Positions 36,652 to 44,061 of a stretch of DNA of 56,550 nt are shown here, piece after piece. Each line of letters begins with the position of its first letter. The stretch's first letter is position 1. A model generated the notes under the pieces. That model was not told the origin of the DNA. It searched no databases and saw nothing but the letters and a program-made list of their open reading frames with translations. Origin of the DNA: Acidobacteriota bacterium (GTDB lineage: Bacteria; Acidobacteriota; Terriglobia; Terriglobales; Acidobacteriaceae); the NCBI GenBank assembly GCA_003225555.1, contig QIAM01000009.1, positions 1 to 56,550 on the forward strand, read 5' to 3'. The position numbers and the translations under genes are program-made.

Positions 36652-37227
36652 TCAGCCTTGCACGAATGCCGCGTGACGCTCGGCAGTCTGGTTCGCTGAA
36701 TTGACAGTAAGTTGCTGGTAGAGACTTTCAACCTCGCTTCCAATTTGCTCCAGAGCGCGAGTGCGCGTGGCGAGCACGTCCCGCCGTGGGCAACCCAGTA
36801 GCAGTGAACACTCATGATCGGAGTAGCGTTCCAGTACCGCCATCACGAAGACAATGCGCTCGAACGGCTCGAGTCCGAGGACCGCAGCAATCTCTACGTG
36901 CTGCTCGGCCTGCAGCATTCTGTCATCGCTATCTACCGAGGCAGAGCGCGAACGGCCACTTCCCTCGGCTGGCTGTGGGTTGATTACCCTCACCGCATTT
37001 TGGATGATCGCCCGTCGAGCCCAGGAGCGCGCCCATTCCTTGAAAACGGGATTGCCTTCTACCGAGTCCTCCAGGCCGGCGACAAAGCATTGCTCAGCCT
37101 TCTCACGATCCGCGGTTAGCAGAAACGCGAGCAGATAGAGGCTGTTCATGTCTTCGTCAAAGATTCGGCGGAAATCGTCGCTGTTTGCGTACGCCGCGGC
37201 TCTCGTGATGTGCTTTGCCTCTGGCAT
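36652..37227 (-). CDS. ECF sigma factor-like protein (degenerate)
   Basis: 191 aa. ATG at 37227 with GGAGG 5 nt upstream. The N-terminal half resembles sigma region 2 (MNSLYLLAFLLTADREKAEQCFVAG), but the usual acidic core-binding residues after 'AE' are changed. The C-terminal half looks like region 4 (LEPFERIVFVMAVLERYSDH, ECSLLLGCPRRDVLATRTRAL), with a recognisable helix-turn-helix. It lies 79 nt after the STAS gene on the same strand and may share its sigma-54-type promoter. Could be a true ECF factor or a sigma-like regulator. Confidence 0.7.
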   Translation of the reverse strand: MPEAKHITRAAAYANSDDFRRIFDEDMNSLYLLAFLLTADREKAEQCFVAGLEDSVEGNPVFKEWARSWARRAIIQNAVRVINPQPAEGSGRSRSASVDSDDRMLQAEQHVEIAAVLGLEPFERIVFVMAVLERYSDHECSLLLGCPRRDVLATRTRALEQIGSEVESLYQQLTVNSANQTAERHAAFVQG

Positions 37228-37306
37228 GTTTACCTCCGTCTTTAATTAGTCGTTTGAGCCTGGTAAAAATCGACAACCACGATCCTTTTAGCTTTTTCAG
37301 ATACCG

Positions 37307-37594
37307 TCACGGCTGGCATCGACATCTTCGGGCAAGTCGCTTGAGCACGTGTCGAGTAAGAATGCCGGCGCAGGAAAACTTTGCGCCCTCCTTCATCAGA
37401 TCGAGAATCGCGTCTTCTCCCTCGCGGCTGATGACAGTCAGGCTGTTCAGATCGATTACTAGCTTGCGTCCGTCCAAATCGCGGCTGGCATTCCTGCAGG
37501 TGGTGCGAAGTTCAGCCACCCAGGGATCGCTGAGCTTTCCTTCCACTACCAGCCTGCGTTGAGCCGGGGTATCGACGATGGAAATCTTGAACAT
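37307..37594 (-). CDS. STAS-like (anti-sigma antagonist-like) protein
   Basis: 95 aa from ATG at 37594. A single alpha/beta domain with the STAS order: beta strand RRLVVEGKLSD, helix, then RKLVIDLNSLTVISREGEDAILDLM, where anti-sigma antagonists carry the phospho-Ser. Here the loop after the strand is LTVISREG. C-terminus is short and basic (KRLARRCRCQP). Strong sigma-54-type promoter 28-43 nt upstream. Gene order STAS then sigma-like factor suggests partner switching (inference). Confidence 0.7.
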   Translation of the reverse strand: MFKISIVDTPAQRRLVVEGKLSDPWVAELRTTCRNASRDLDGRKLVIDLNSLTVISREGEDAILDLMKEGAKFSCAGILTRHVLKRLARRCRCQP

Positions 37595-37621
37595 GGGTGG
37601 ATCTCAGGACGAATGAGTTAA

Positions 37622-37637
37622 GGCAACGCGCTTGCCA
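37622..37637 (-). promoter_or_regulatory. sigma-54-type promoter for the STAS gene
   Basis: Minus strand: TGGCAAGCGCGTTGCC, matching TGGCAC-N5-TTGCA with the invariant GG-N10-GC spacing. Start point would be about 37611, giving a short leader before ATG 37594. An operator palindrome lies ~84 bp upstream. Confidence 0.65.
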
Positions 37638-37696
37638 AAGCCGCAGGCCCGCAAAGTGCTGCAACAACTGATCGGAGCAAAATCGTCAGAGCATTG

Positions 37697-37733
37697 TGTC
37701 AATGGTGTCAAAACCACAGTTGACACTTGTCAA
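37697..37733. promoter_or_regulatory. operator cluster (TGTCA/TGACA) upstream of STAS promoter
   Basis: Two TGTCA (37697-37701, 37706-37710) and a perfect palindrome TTGACACTTGTCAA (37720-37733). Its core GACACTTGTCA recurs exactly at 38218-38228. Position ~85-110 bp upstream of a -24/-12 promoter is typical for an enhancer-binding protein site. The rest of 37738-37892 holds no gene. Confidence 0.65.
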
Positions 37734-37892
37734 TGCTGGAAACAGAACTCAGGAAGCTTCGGTCGAGGTACGAAATGCGGAAGCAGCAGTAAGGTTAAGG
37801 ATGACCGCGCAATCGGGCACCGGTCTGGTATCCGAGATTGGGATACTATAATAGGCTGCCGAAGAACTGGACTCATCTCGGGGTATGCGACA

Positions 37893-38090
37893 CTACGCTA
37901 CCCGGTCCAAGCACCTCGAACCATCCTCAATCGAAACTAGAGCACCGCTGATTCTCTCCCGTCCGTCCGGGAGGCGAATTTCCGTAGATCGAACACGGGG
38001 CCTTGCCTCTCTCAAAAGAGCGCGAAGAAACACCAGCATGAAGAAAACTGGAGCGCCGCAAACGGTCGCTAATGCAAGTGACGCGATCAC
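37893..38090 (-). CDS. small membrane protein (65 aa)
   Basis: Starts at GTG 38090. One membrane helix (LALATVCGAPVFFMLVFLRA), then a basic, soluble ~40-residue tail with RSTEIRLPDGRERISGALV. Alternative start: ATG at residue 18. No SD. On sequence alone it would be marginal, but a sigma-54-type promoter ends ~14 nt before it and an operator identical in core to that of the STAS gene lies ~100 bp further upstream. Likely leaderless or nearly so. Family not recognised. Confidence 0.45.
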   Translation of the reverse strand: MIASLALATVCGAPVFFMLVFLRALLREARPRVRSTEIRLPDGRERISGALVSIEDGSRCLDRVA

Positions 38091-38103
38091 ACCACGGCTA
38101 AGA

Positions 38104-38119
38104 GCAAGGGAAGGGCCAA
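38104..38119 (-). promoter_or_regulatory. sigma-54-type promoter for the 65-aa membrane protein
   Basis: Minus strand: TTGGCCCTTCCCTTGC; GG-N10-GC holds exactly (GG at 38117-38116, GC at 38105-38104), and the -12 element TTGCT is consensus. Start point would be ~38093, right at the GTG. Confidence 0.6.
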
Positions 38120-38204
38120 GATCGAGAAATGGGTCAACTCACAAAACTCAATGAGACGTAAAGGTGTACAGCGTACCTCGTCCGTGCTAAGGGTGGAGAG
38201 GTAC

Positions 38205-38228
38205 TGTCACGAGCGTCGACACTTGTCA
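38205..38228. promoter_or_regulatory. operator (TGTCA ... GACACTTGTCA)
   Basis: TGTCA at 38205-38209 and GACACTTGTCA at 38218-38228, the latter identical to the core of the STAS-gene operator. It lies just past the stop of the activator gene and ~100 bp upstream of the promoter at 38104. Confidence 0.6.
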
Positions 38229-38232
38229 GACG

Positions 38233-40287
38233 TCATAACACTCTTCGCGGGTCGACGCCCAGCTTCTTCATGCGCGCAATCAGGGTCGTGCGTTTGAGGC
38301 CCATGCGGGCCGCGGCGCCGTCGGGGCCTGCCACGCGTCCGTTGGTGATCTTCAAAATGCGCACCATCTCCTCGCGTTGATTCGCTTCCCGCGTTCCAGC
38401 CCCCGGAGTGGTTCTGCCGTTATTGCTCAGTTCGGCGATCGGCGCCTGCAGCGCCGTGCCGTGGGTAAGAATCACGGAACGCTCGATGAAGTTTTCCAGC
38501 TCACGGATGTTCCCCGGCCAATGCCAGCTCGAGAGCTTCCTCATAAACGCGCTGGGAATCGATTCGATCTTCTTGTTCATGAGGCGGCCGTACTTCTGGG
38601 TGAAGTAGCGAACCAGCAACGGAATATCCTCCGGGCGTTCGCGCAACGGGGGAATGCGGATCGGAAACACGTTCAGGCGATAGTACAGGTCGCTGCGGAA
38701 CTCGCGATTCTCCATCATTTTTTCGAGGTCGCGATTGGTCGCCGCTACCAGTCGCACATCCACGTGCTGGGTTCGGTTGCTGCCCAGCCTCTCGAACTCG
38801 CGTTCCTGCAACGCTCGCAGCAATTTGGGTTGGATCTCGACAGGAATGTCACCGACCTCGTCCAGGAAGAGTGAGCCCTGGTCGGCAAGTTCGAGGCGGC
38901 CAATCTTCTGCGCGATCGCGCCCGTGAAGGCGCCTCGCTCATGTCCAAAAAGCTCGCTCTCCAGCAGCCCGGTCGGAATCGCGGCGCAATTGAGCTTCAC
39001 GAAGGTCCGCTCTTTACGCCGGCTGCGTTCATGGATGGCGCGCGCAATCAATTCCTTGCCCGTACCGGTCTCGCCAAGAAGCAACACCGTCGAGTCGCTG
39101 GGAGCCACGGTTTCCACCAGATTCAAGACATGGCGGAGAGCCGAACTCTGCCCCACAATTCCTTCGAAGTCCATGTCGCCGCGGAGTTCGTCTTCCAGAT
39201 ACAGCTTTTCCTGCGCCAGCTTGTCTTTGAGATCGGCGATTTCACCGTACGCCAGGGCGTTTTCCACGCCGATCGCGACCTGCCGTGCGACCTGAGAAAG
39301 AAACGCCGCCTCTTCCCGCTCGAAAGCATTTTCTTCCCGGCTCGCCAGGACGAGCACGCCGAGTACACGACCCCTGCTAATAAGAGGCACGTGGCAAAAC
39401 GAATTCACACCCTCCCCCGCCGCCTTGGCGTACATCTCAGCAGGCACTTCGGCGGGATCAAGCCGGTTCAAAATCCACGGCTTGCCGCTGCGAAAGGTTT
39501 CACCGGGCATCGAACCCTCAATTGGAATCAAAGTCTCTTCCTTGAAAAATCCTTTGCGATCTGGGAAGTCGAGAGCATGCACTCGTAAATGCGCGCCGTC
39601 TGGCTCGGGCAGCATGATCGCTGCGGCGTCGCACCGCATGACCTGGCGAACACTCGCAGAGATCGTCCGCAGCAGTTCCTGAAAATTCAGGTTCGAAACG
39701 ACCTGATTGGTTAGATCGAGGATGAGTTTCAAGCGATCCTGCGCTTGCCGTGACAAATGGAAGTTCACCGCAGCATCAATCGCCATCGCAATCTGGTCGG
39801 CCACTAGGGAAAGGAAGCGGACTTCGTCCTCGGGGTAGGCGTCCGGACGCGATCTGCCTATGCTCAGCACACCGAGCCGGCGTTGTCCCCTCGCCAGTGG
39901 CAAGATACAGGTCGACGCAATGCCCAGCTCGTTTAAAGACTCACTGTGCTTCGCAAAGCGGGTCTCCTCATTCCAATTCGCGGTGACGAGGGGCTGCTGG
40001 GATTCGTGGACCCACTCAATTGGAGTGCCTTCCACGATCACGTCTGCCAAAGCAAGACTCTGCCTTGCGCCATTTGAATAAAGAAGATGCCATCCAACCG
40101 TCCTGGTGTCAGTTTCGAAGGCGACGAGCTGCAGATAGTCAAAGGTAATGACTTCGCGTAGCGCTTGAACGAGCACGTCGGCAGTAGAATCACAGTCACA
40201 GCATGTGCCAATCGCGTTCGTCGCGCGAAACAGCGCTTCATAGCGTTGTGTGTACTCCTCTGAGATGGTTGCGGATAAAGTGCTCAT
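38233..40287 (-). CDS. sigma-54-dependent activator with two GAF domains (FhlA/NorR-like)
   Basis: 684 aa from ATG at 40287. Two GAF sensor domains (about 10-175 and 190-350), a short coiled coil (IADLKDKLAQEKLYLEDELR), then the AAA+ domain: Walker A GETGTGKE, the sigma-54 contact loop GAFTGA, Walker B SLFLDEVGDIP and the arginine region YYRLNVFPIRIPPLRERPED. A Fis-type helix-turn-helix is at the end (GRVAGPDGAAARMGLKRTTL). All motifs needed to open sigma-54 complexes are intact. The signal is unknown; GAF domains in relatives sense formate, NO or other small molecules. Three sigma-54-type promoters with shared operators flank it, so it is their probable activator. Confidence 0.95.
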   Translation of the reverse strand: MSTLSATISEEYTQRYEALFRATNAIGTCCDCDSTADVLVQALREVITFDYLQLVAFETDTRTVGWHLLYSNGARQSLALADVIVEGTPIEWVHESQQPLVTANWNEETRFAKHSESLNELGIASTCILPLARGQRRLGVLSIGRSRPDAYPEDEVRFLSLVADQIAMAIDAAVNFHLSRQAQDRLKLILDLTNQVVSNLNFQELLRTISASVRQVMRCDAAAIMLPEPDGAHLRVHALDFPDRKGFFKEETLIPIEGSMPGETFRSGKPWILNRLDPAEVPAEMYAKAAGEGVNSFCHVPLISRGRVLGVLVLASREENAFEREEAAFLSQVARQVAIGVENALAYGEIADLKDKLAQEKLYLEDELRGDMDFEGIVGQSSALRHVLNLVETVAPSDSTVLLLGETGTGKELIARAIHERSRRKERTFVKLNCAAIPTGLLESELFGHERGAFTGAIAQKIGRLELADQGSLFLDEVGDIPVEIQPKLLRALQEREFERLGSNRTQHVDVRLVAATNRDLEKMMENREFRSDLYYRLNVFPIRIPPLRERPEDIPLLVRYFTQKYGRLMNKKIESIPSAFMRKLSSWHWPGNIRELENFIERSVILTHGTALQAPIAELSNNGRTTPGAGTREANQREEMVRILKITNGRVAGPDGAAARMGLKRTTLIARMKKLGVDPRRVL

Positions 40288-40435
40288 AGACGCTTGCCGC
40301 TTGTCACAAGTTGATTACGAACACGTCGGGCAATACGGACCCGGTGATAGACAAACGACGGACCACCGCCCGGTTCGGCATATGCTGCATCTGATGTAGC
40401 GACACACCAGAAAGGTGCTACAAATGTCGTAGCCG

Positions 40436-40472
40436 TTGTCACCTGTCAAACCGTGTGTCGATACAGTTGACA
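40436..40472. promoter_or_regulatory. operator cluster upstream of the outer-membrane protein gene
   Basis: TTGTCACCTGTCAA (40436-40449) and TTGACA (40467-40472). The order of half-sites resembles the 37697-37733 cluster, and both share the string ACAGTTGACA. It is ~86 bp upstream of the -24 element at 40558. A further palindrome GCTAC-N7-GTAGC lies at 40417-40433. In the 40288-40676 gap I found no sigma-54 site directed at the activator gene itself. Confidence 0.6.
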
Positions 40473-40556
40473 GGCCACCTCGGGCAATCTCCAGCTGCAG
40501 CTAAGCAACCCGCAGTCCGTCAAGTATTTCCGGACAGAACCAACGCCGCACAACTT

Positions 40557-40572
40557 TGGCACCTCATCTGCC
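40557..40572 (+). promoter_or_regulatory. sigma-54-type promoter for the outer-membrane protein gene
   Basis: TGGCACCTCATCTGCC: perfect TGGCAC -24 element, GG-N10-GC spacing (GG 40558-40559, GC 40570-40571), weaker -12 (CTGCC). Start point about 40583, leader ~94 nt. Confidence 0.6.
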
Positions 40573-40628
40573 TGTATTGGTTCCAAGGCGCGATTCACGC
40601 ACCGTGGACATCGCGGTCGCGGGATCGC

Positions 40629-40660
40629 GAGCACATCTTCAAGTGAGCACATCTTCAAGG
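40629..40660 (+). repeat. tandem 16-bp duplication in the leader of the outer-membrane protein gene
   Basis: GAGCACATCTTCAAGT (40629-40644) is followed at once by GAGCACATCTTCAAGG (40645-40660), differing only in the last base. The second copy ends just before the SD AAGGAG. Confidence 0.85.
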
Positions 40661-40676
40661 ATGAAGGAGTCACATC

Positions 40677-41282
40677 ATGCGACGAACTGCGATTTTGCTT
40701 GCAAGTTTTGCCATGCTCTTAACTCTGGGAGCTGCGGCCCAGGAAAGCCGCTCGGAGGTCAGTCTGCAGGGCACAGGCTTTTTCACCAAGGACACGCACG
40801 GCCAGGGAATCTCACGGAACACCACAGACACCGGCGGATTCCAGGTGGGATACCGCTATAACATCAACCGTTGGCTCGCTGCCGAAGGGAACTATGGATT
40901 CGATCGAAATACTCAAAGATATTTCGGCGGCTTTGGAGAATCCAGAGTCCAAGCCAACGTGCACACAGTTACTGGAGATTTGGTGGTGAAACTTCCACTG
41001 CGCATCAGAGGGATCAGCACTTACGCGCTCGCCGGGGGCGGCGGTCTGATCTTTGATCCCACGGGCAATTTTGGCGGATCGGTGGCTGGCGCCAGCTCTC
41101 AGGGAACGGGTGCCTTCCTGTACGGCGGCGGCGCTGATTATGCCTTCACGCGACATTTGTCTTTGCGCGCTGAATACAGAGGTTTTGTGTACAGGAATCC
41201 GGACTTCGGACTCGCAAGCCTGCGCACTGACAGCTGGACCCACACGGCGCAACCATCCGCTGGGATCGTCGTCCGTTTCTAA
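40677..41282 (+). CDS. outer-membrane beta-barrel protein (OmpA/OmpX-like size)
   Basis: 201 aa. ATG at 40677 with GAAGGAG about 6 nt upstream. Signal peptide to residue 21 (MLLTLGAAAQ). Alternating amphipathic strands with aromatic girdles (GFQVGYRYNINRWLAAEGNY; LSLRAEYRGFVYRNPDF) and a terminal Phe (IVVRF) point to an 8-strand barrel. No OmpA peptidoglycan domain. Expression from a sigma-54-type promoter is predicted. A 10-bp inverted repeat (GGCAGCCGGG / CCCGGCTGCC, 41292-41335) follows the stop. Confidence 0.85.
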   Translation: MRRTAILLASFAMLLTLGAAAQESRSEVSLQGTGFFTKDTHGQGISRNTTDTGGFQVGYRYNINRWLAAEGNYGFDRNTQRYFGGFGESRVQANVHTVTGDLVVKLPLRIRGISTYALAGGGGLIFDPTGNFGGSVAGASSQGTGAFLYGGGADYAFTRHLSLRAEYRGFVYRNPDFGLASLRTDSWTHTAQPSAGIVVRF

Positions 41283-41441
41283 CAGCGCCTGGGCAGCCGG
41301 GTGATCATGCCCTCCCCTCGTCGTCCCCGGCTGCCAATCATCCAATGAACCTGCGTTGAAGGATGTGTTGTGGAACTCACTTGGCGAAGTCCGAACTAAC
41401 ATTTACCACTCGCAAGACAGACCTTTCGGAGCGAATACAGT

Positions 41442-41627
41442 ATGGCTAATGAACAGCGCAAGAACTGGAGAGAGCTATGCCGCGCGGCATTGGAGGCAAA
41501 GGATCCCGACGAGTTGCTGCAGATCGTTCAGGAACTCAACATAGCCTTAAAACAGGAAGAACAAGTTCGTCATGATTTCAGGCACGCCATGGAACCGGTC
41601 AGGCCTTCCGCGGAAATGCGGGGTTAA
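41442..41627 (+). CDS. small helical protein (61 aa), function unknown
   Basis: ATG at 41442 with CGGAG about 11 nt upstream. Charged and helical throughout (NWRELCRAALEAKDPDELLQ, IVQELNIALKQEEQ). No signal or membrane segment. Family not recognised, but codon use and charge pattern look real. Confidence 0.6.
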   Translation: MANEQRKNWRELCRAALEAKDPDELLQIVQELNIALKQEEQVRHDFRHAMEPVRPSAEMRG

Positions 41628-41775
41628 CGGCGGACTGAGCGACGACACGAACGATCGCATGAACATTTTTCGAGCGTCCTGCGAAAAAACTGCGGGGTTG
41701 CCCGAATTCTTGAGGGAAACGAACCTCGTTTAAGCCAATTGATTGCAGGGGCTTACAAATCCCCGACACATTAGA

Positions 41776-41819
41776 GTATGTACGGTGTCAAACGTAAGAC
41801 TTGTACTGTATGTACGGTA
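41776..41819 (+). promoter_or_regulatory. 11-bp direct repeats upstream of the 60-aa gene
   Basis: GTATGTACGGT occurs at 41776-41786 and again at 41808-41818, 32 bp apart (about three helical turns), with GTGTCAAACG between. Candidate operator or activator site. Nothing else is seen in 41628-41904. Confidence 0.45.
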
Positions 41820-41904
41820 TTGGACGAAGCGGCGGTTCTTGCGACACTTCTGTATTAGCCCGAATCTTGACCAAGGTGCTGCTTCGCCCAAGAAAGAAGG
41901 CACC

Positions 41905-42087
41905 ATGGAAACCTATCGCGTCGAAGAACTGCGGGCCGAACTCAGTCAGCTACTCAGAAAGCAATCCGAGGTTCTACAGTCGCGAACTTTCGGCGGAGCA
42001 ACCGACACCGAACTCCTCGAATACGAGATCCGGCAAGAAATCATTCACGAGATCTGTGATCAACTCGCTCACTCCGTCGAGGCGTGA
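41905..42087 (+). CDS. small acidic helical protein (60 aa), function unknown
   Basis: ATG at 41905, with a GAAAGAAGG run just upstream. Helical and acidic (YRVEELRAELSQLLRKQSEV; ELLEYEIRQEIIHEICDQLA). No signal peptide. Similar in size and style to the 61-aa protein at 41442 but not clearly homologous. Confidence 0.6.
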   Translation: METYRVEELRAELSQLLRKQSEVLQSRTFGGATDTELLEYEIRQEIIHEICDQLAHSVEA

Positions 42088-42228
42088 GCAGGCCCTGCGT
42101 TTTCCTCGATATCGCCGAAACCGCGGATACAGATCCCATTAGACACCGCGGCGACGCCTGCAACCGGAACGAACGTCGGAAACGAGCTGCACGTCTTCGA
42201 CTGGGGACGCCTGAGGAGACATGTCTTC

Positions 42229-42789
42229 TTAATCTTTATCCCGGTCCTTCATCCCCTCTTTTTTCTCACCGCCGGGCACAACCCCGAAGTTCGTTTTGTA
42301 GTACTCCTGCGCGGCGGGCGGGAGTTTTTCCAGGTGGGAAAGCAGGGATGTGATCTTCCAGATGTCAGGCTCGCCTAGAGTCTTGTCCCAGGCTGGCATG
42401 CCGGTGTAGCGGATGCCGGTTCGGACGGTGTAGAAGAGGTGCCATTCAGGATCGTCGGGCGGGTGGGTGGGGAGATTTGGAGCTGGCGGATAGAACGAAT
42501 TGGCCAGGGAGGCGGGCTTGAGATCGAGGCCTCCGTGGCACAGGGCGCAGTTCATGGTGTAGAGCTTCATGCCCTCTTCCAGGTTCTGGTCGGTGGGCGG
42601 CACGGGATTTGTGACATGGGGAGCATGACGCTCCATGGAGGCGTCCACTGCAGTGTTGGCGAGGTGATGCTCCCAGCGGGGGGGGGCTACGTTGGCTTGG
42701 GTGGGGAAGAAACCTAGCGTGGCGAATCCGAGTCCGCCGAGGATGAGTACGATCAGCGTGATGATTACGCCGAGAATAAACTTGCCCAT
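42229..42789 (-). CDS. membrane-anchored c-type cytochrome
   Basis: 186 aa from ATG at 42789. N-terminal uncleaved membrane helix (FILGVIITLIVLILGGLGFA), then a periplasmic mono-heme domain with CALCH. The axial Met is probably in RYTGMPAWDKTLGE, as in class I cytochromes of the alternative complex III or photosynthetic type. C-terminus is basic (EKKEGMKDRDKD). Role: electron transfer, partner unknown. It is the last gene of the minus-strand run, 213 nt after E1 beta, with two palindromic repeats between. Confidence 0.9.
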   Translation of the reverse strand: MGKFILGVIITLIVLILGGLGFATLGFFPTQANVAPPRWEHHLANTAVDASMERHAPHVTNPVPPTDQNLEEGMKLYTMNCALCHGGLDLKPASLANSFYPPAPNLPTHPPDDPEWHLFYTVRTGIRYTGMPAWDKTLGEPDIWKITSLLSHLEKLPPAAQEYYKTNFGVVPGGEKKEGMKDRDKD

Positions 42790-42897
42790 GGAGCCTCCAG
42801 AGCGAACATTGTGTCAGATGGGCGGGGTTGGGCGCTAGTCGGTCGGGTGATAGTCGCGTTGAGCGAAGCGGAGACCTGTTAGAGCGTGCCAAGAGAG

Positions 42898-42942
42898 TCG
42901 AGCTTCGCTCGACGGACAGCCGGGGGCGGCTGTCCCCACATG
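42898..42942 (-). repeat. composite palindromic repeat (constant TCGAGC hairpin plus variable hairpin)
   Basis: Plus strand: TCGAGCTTCGCTCGA followed by GGACAGCCGGGGGCGGCTGT and CCCCACATG. The first hairpin is identical in the copy at 46653; the second stem differs there by paired changes. Confidence 0.8.
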
Positions 42943-42969
42943 GTGCTTGCTGTATCCCCACAATTTTTT

Positions 42970-43000
42970 GCGGGCGGACGAATGCGTCCGCCGCTACGTG
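42970..43000 (+). repeat. palindromic repeat, GCGGACG...CGTCCGC family
   Basis: GGGCGGACGAATGCGTCCGC then CGCTACGTG. Second copy of the repeat at 6213-6248, opposite orientation. Ends 3 nt before the E1 beta stop. Confidence 0.75.
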
Positions 43001-43002
43001 GA

Positions 43003-43974
43003 TCAATAGGCTTTCAGGCGGCGGGATTCGCGGACTACGTCTTCAAGCTTCGGTAAGAAGTGATGCTCTTGCGGGGGGGAGAACGGGATTGCGGAATCCA
43101 GGCCGGCTATGCGGACTATGGGGCCGTCGAGGTCGTCGAAGGCTTCCTCGTTGATGATGGCGGCTATTTCTCCGGCCAGGCCTCCGGTGCGGGAATGTTC
43201 GTGCAGGATGATGACTTTATTTGTCTTCTTCACCGTCTGCGCGATGGCTTCGCGGTCGAGCGGGGAGACGGTGCGCAGGTCGAGGATTTCGATTTCGATC
43301 CCGTCGTTTTTTAGAACCTCGGCAGCTTCCAGAGCAGAGTGAACCATCGCGGCATAAGTAATAATGCTGAGGTCGCGGCCTTCGCGGACGATGTTCGCCT
43401 TCCCGATGGGGACGACGTAATCTTCGGCGGGAACTTCGCCTTTGATGCGGCGGTAGAGATATTTGTGCTCGAAGAAGATGCAGGGATTGTTGTCGCGGAT
43501 GGCGGCTTTGATCAGACCTTTGGCGTCGTGGGGCGTGGCTGGGCAGATGACTTTGAGGCCGGGATTGTGAACGAACCACATTTCGGGATTCTGCGAGTGG
43601 AAGGGGCCGCCGTGGACGTATCCGCCGCTGGGGCCTCGCAAGACGAGCGGGGCGGGTGCGCCCCAAAGGTAGTGCGTCTTTGCGACCATGTTGCTAATCT
43701 GGTTGAAGGCGCAGCCGATGAAGTCCATGAACTGGAATTCGGCGACGGGACGCATGCCGGTGAGCGACGCTCCGAAGGCTGCGCCTACGATGGCAGATTC
43801 GGCGATGGGCGTGTCGATGACGCGCTCGGGGCCGAAGCGATCGATGAATCCGTCGGTGACTTTGAAGGCGCCGCCGTAGATGCCGATGTCTTCGCCGAGG
43901 CAGAAGACGGAGGGGTCGCGGTCCATTTCTTCCCAGATTCCCTGGCGGATGGCTTCGAGGTAGGTTAGTTGCAT
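43003..43974 (-). CDS. 2-oxoacid dehydrogenase E1 component, beta subunit
   Basis: 323 aa from ATG at 43974. Pyruvate/branched-chain/acetoin dehydrogenase E1 beta: LGEDIGIYGGAFKVTDGF, IDTPIAESAIVGAAFGASLTG, RGPSGGYVHGGPFHSQNPE and the C-terminal transketolase domain ending RESRRLKAY. Full length. With E1 alpha (46775) it forms the alpha2beta2 TPP enzyme that decarboxylates the oxoacid and acylates lipoyl-E2. The two genes are split by ~1.4 kb with a toxin-antitoxin pair. Pyruvate versus branched-chain specificity cannot be told; no E2 gene in the window. Confidence 0.95.
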   Translation of the reverse strand: MQLTYLEAIRQGIWEEMDRDPSVFCLGEDIGIYGGAFKVTDGFIDRFGPERVIDTPIAESAIVGAAFGASLTGMRPVAEFQFMDFIGCAFNQISNMVAKTHYLWGAPAPLVLRGPSGGYVHGGPFHSQNPEMWFVHNPGLKVICPATPHDAKGLIKAAIRDNNPCIFFEHKYLYRRIKGEVPAEDYVVPIGKANIVREGRDLSIITYAAMVHSALEAAEVLKNDGIEIEILDLRTVSPLDREAIAQTVKKTNKVIILHEHSRTGGLAGEIAAIINEEAFDDLDGPIVRIAGLDSAIPFSPPQEHHFLPKLEDVVRESRRLKAY

Positions 43975-44004
43975 AGGGTTATGGTATGATATTGCTTGTT
44001 ACAA

Positions 44005-44041
44005 ATTGTACGAAATGTTACTATATTACGTTACGTACAAT
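44005..44041. promoter_or_regulatory. inverted repeat, likely toxin-antitoxin operator
   Basis: ATTGTACG (44005-44012) and CGTACAAT (44034-44041) are perfect inverses; two GTTAC direct repeats lie between. It is directly upstream of the antitoxin gene, as expected for autorepression. Confidence 0.6.
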
Positions 44042-44061
44042 ACGCAAGAGGGAGACTCGAA

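Noticed and set aside
37632..37940. 102-codon plus-strand frame
   Set aside because: Covers the sigma-54 promoter and operator of the STAS gene; no SD or protein-like composition.
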